Shown: positions 6,427 to 7,660 of the stretch, piece after piece
How positions within the stretch are numbered: position 1 is the first letter of the stretch
Layout: the number at the start of each line of letters is the position of its first letter
NCBI GenBank assembly: GCA_947460065.1
Contig: CANHGF010000109.1
Location: forward strand, 1-7,660
Origin: Comamonadaceae bacterium
GTDB taxonomy: Bacteria; Pseudomonadota; Gammaproteobacteria; Burkholderiales; Burkholderiaceae_C
Reading direction: 5' to 3'
DNA: 7,660 bases
Translations under genes and position numbers: made by a program
Notes under the pieces: model-generated
Databases searched by the model: none
The model's input: only the letters and a program-made list of their open reading frames with translations
What the model was told of the DNA's origin: nothing

Positions 6427-7335
6427 ATGCGCAGGCTCCAGCGCTGGCTAGACAGCGACGTCGGTCACAGCTTTCGCAGCACCCCGACGGCAGTGGCTGC
6501 GGCCGCTGTCGCCCTGGTCTGCCTGTTTGGTGCGGTGTTCGCCCATTGGGTGGCGCCGCACAATCCCTTTGACCTGGCCACGCTGGAGCTGAGCAATGCC
6601 CGCCTGCCGCCAGCCTGGAGCGAGGGCGGGCAGCTGCAATTTTTATTGGGCACCGACGACCAGGGGCGTGACATCCTGTCGGCCCTCATCTATGGCTCGC
6701 GCATCTCGCTGGCCGTGGGCCTGGCCTCGGTGCTGCTGTCGGTGCTGATCGGCGTCAGCCTGGGACTGGTGGCCGGCTTTCGCGGCGGCTGGCTCGACGC
6801 CTTCCTGATGCGACTGTGCGATGTGATGCTGTCCTTCCCGGCGATTTTGGTGGCCCTGCTGATCGCCGGCGTCGGGCGGGCGCTGTTCCCCAATGCCCAC
6901 GAGTCGCTGGCCTTTGGCGTGCTCATCCTGTCCATCACCCTGACCGGCTGGGTGCAATACGCCCGCACCGTGCGCGGCGCGACCCTGGTCGAGCGCAACA
7001 AGGAGTATGTGCAGGCCGCACGGGTCACCGGGGTGGCGCCGCTGCGCATCATGCGCCGCCATGTGCTGCCCAATGTGCTGGGGCCTGTGCTGGTGCTGGC
7101 CACCATACAGGTGGCCACTGCCATCATCACCGAGGCCACCCTGTCGTTTCTGGGCGTGGGCGTGCCACCCACCTCACCCTCGCTCGGCACGCTGATCCGA
7201 GTGGGCAATGACTTTTTGTTTTCCGGCGAATGGTGGATCACCGTCTTCCCCGGCTTGATGCTGATCCTGATTGCGCTGTCGGTCAACCTGCTGGGCGACT
7301 GGCTGCGCGACGCCCTCAACCCGAGGCTGCGATGA
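6427..7335 (+). CDS. ABC transporter inner-membrane permease, DppC/OppC type
   Basis: This 302-residue protein is the expected partner permease. The N-terminal OppC_N-like helix is at about 20-43, ending in WVAPHNPFDL. The motif LGTDDQGRDILSALIYGSR is at 74-92, a strong DppC/OppC marker. The PF00528 domain follows, with helices near 94-118, 134-150, 160-178, 214-240 and 270-290. The EAA loop is at about 193-220 (EYVQAARVTGVAPLRIMRRH, then VLPNVLGP). FLGVGVPPTSPSLGTLI at 241-257 and the C-terminal GDWLRDALNPRLR are also typical. The ATG at 6427 starts one base after the preceding stop codon; a purine-rich GGGAAGG at 6409-6415 lies 11 bases upstream, rather far for a ribosome binding site. A longer form from TTG at 6379 would overlap the previous gene and adds nothing family-like. 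It would form the channel heterodimer with the upstream permease. Confidence 0.94.
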   Translation: MRRLQRWLDSDVGHSFRSTPTAVAAAAVALVCLFGAVFAHWVAPHNPFDLATLELSNARLPPAWSEGGQLQFLLGTDDQGRDILSALIYGSRISLAVGLASVLLSVLIGVSLGLVAGFRGGWLDAFLMRLCDVMLSFPAILVALLIAGVGRALFPNAHESLAFGVLILSITLTGWVQYARTVRGATLVERNKEYVQAARVTGVAPLRIMRRHVLPNVLGPVLVLATIQVATAIITEATLSFLGVGVPPTSPSLGTLIRVGNDFLFSGEWWITVFPGLMLILIALSVNLLGDWLRDALNPRLR

Positions 7336-7660
7336 GTCTGCTGCAAGTCAAGAACCTGGTGGTGGAGTTCCCGCACCGACGCGGCACGCTCAGGGCGCTC
7401 GACGACATCTCCTTTGAGATCGCGCCTGGCGAAATTTTGGGCGTGGTGGGCGAGTCGGGCGCGGGCAAGTCGCTCACCGGCGCGGCCATCATCGGCTTGC
7501 TCGATCCCCCGGGGAGAGTGGCCAGCGGCCAAATCCTGCTGCAAGGCGAGCGCATCGATCACCTCAGCAGCCAGCAGATGCGCCACATTCGGGGCCGGCG
7601 CATCGGGGCGATCTTCCAGGACCCGCTGACCTCGCTCAATCCGCTCTACAGCGTGGGCCG
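7332..7660 (+). CDS. ABC transporter ATP-binding protein, DppD/OppD type, N-terminal part (3' end outside window)
   Basis: The gene starts with an ATG overlapping the permease stop codon (ATGA at 7332-7335), a usual sign of translational coupling. GAGG at 7323-7326, five bases upstream, can serve as ribosome binding site. The 109 visible residues begin MSLLQVKNLVVEFPHRRGTL. They contain a Walker A motif, GESGAGKS, at 40-47 and a Q-loop with Gln96 in AIFQDPLTSLNPL (93-105). FQDPLTSLNP is typical of the ATPases of peptide/nickel importers (PF00005). The protein would hydrolyse ATP at the cytoplasmic face to drive the two upstream permeases. The signature (LSGGQ) motif, Walker B and the C-terminal oligopeptide-transporter extension lie beyond the edge. 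It is therefore not possible to tell whether this is a single DppD-like ATPase or a DppD-DppF fusion. Confidence 0.93.
   Translation, partial: MSLLQVKNLVVEFPHRRGTLRALDDISFEIAPGEILGVVGESGAGKSLTGAAIIGLLDPPGRVASGQILLQGERIDHLSSQQMRHIRGRRIGAIFQDPLTSLNPLYSVG

Overview
The window is GC-rich, and every supported gene lies on the + strand. Gene content and style point to a betaproteobacterium of the order Burkholderiales, probably Comamonadaceae-like. The pointers are a solitary Bug/TctC-type periplasmic binding protein, a TamB-like protein, an RcnB/CigR-like Pro/Ala-rich exported protein and a family-5 (peptide/nickel type) ABC importer. The assignment rests on family knowledge and composition; no search was run.

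Layout: (1) 1-1560 is the C-terminal part of a TamB-like translocation/assembly protein, whose start lies before the window. (2) 1651-2628 is a complete Bug-family (TctC) solute-binding receptor with a Tat-like signal sequence and no transporter genes beside it. (3) 2723-3643 is an exported protein with a Pro/Ala/Gly-rich middle and an RcnB-like C-terminal domain; its function is unknown. (4) 3785-7660 is an ABC import operon: periplasmic binding protein, two inner-membrane permeases and the start of the first ATPase, which runs off the right edge. A second ATPase gene probably follows outside the window.

In the importer, the binding protein captures solute in the periplasm, the two permeases form the channel and the ATPase(s) power transport. 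A perfect 11-bp hairpin with a T-rich tail sits between the binding-protein gene and the first permease gene. It would make most transcripts end after the binding protein, giving excess receptor over membrane components. The downstream genes are packed tightly: 1 base between the permeases, and an ATGA overlap into the ATPase gene.

No RNA gene, CRISPR array, insertion sequence, phage gene or attachment site was seen. All gaps between genes are under 150 bases. I found no convincing evidence of an undescribed system. The best leads are the in-operon terminator, the RcnB-like protein and the unusual ligand-loop sequence of the binding protein.
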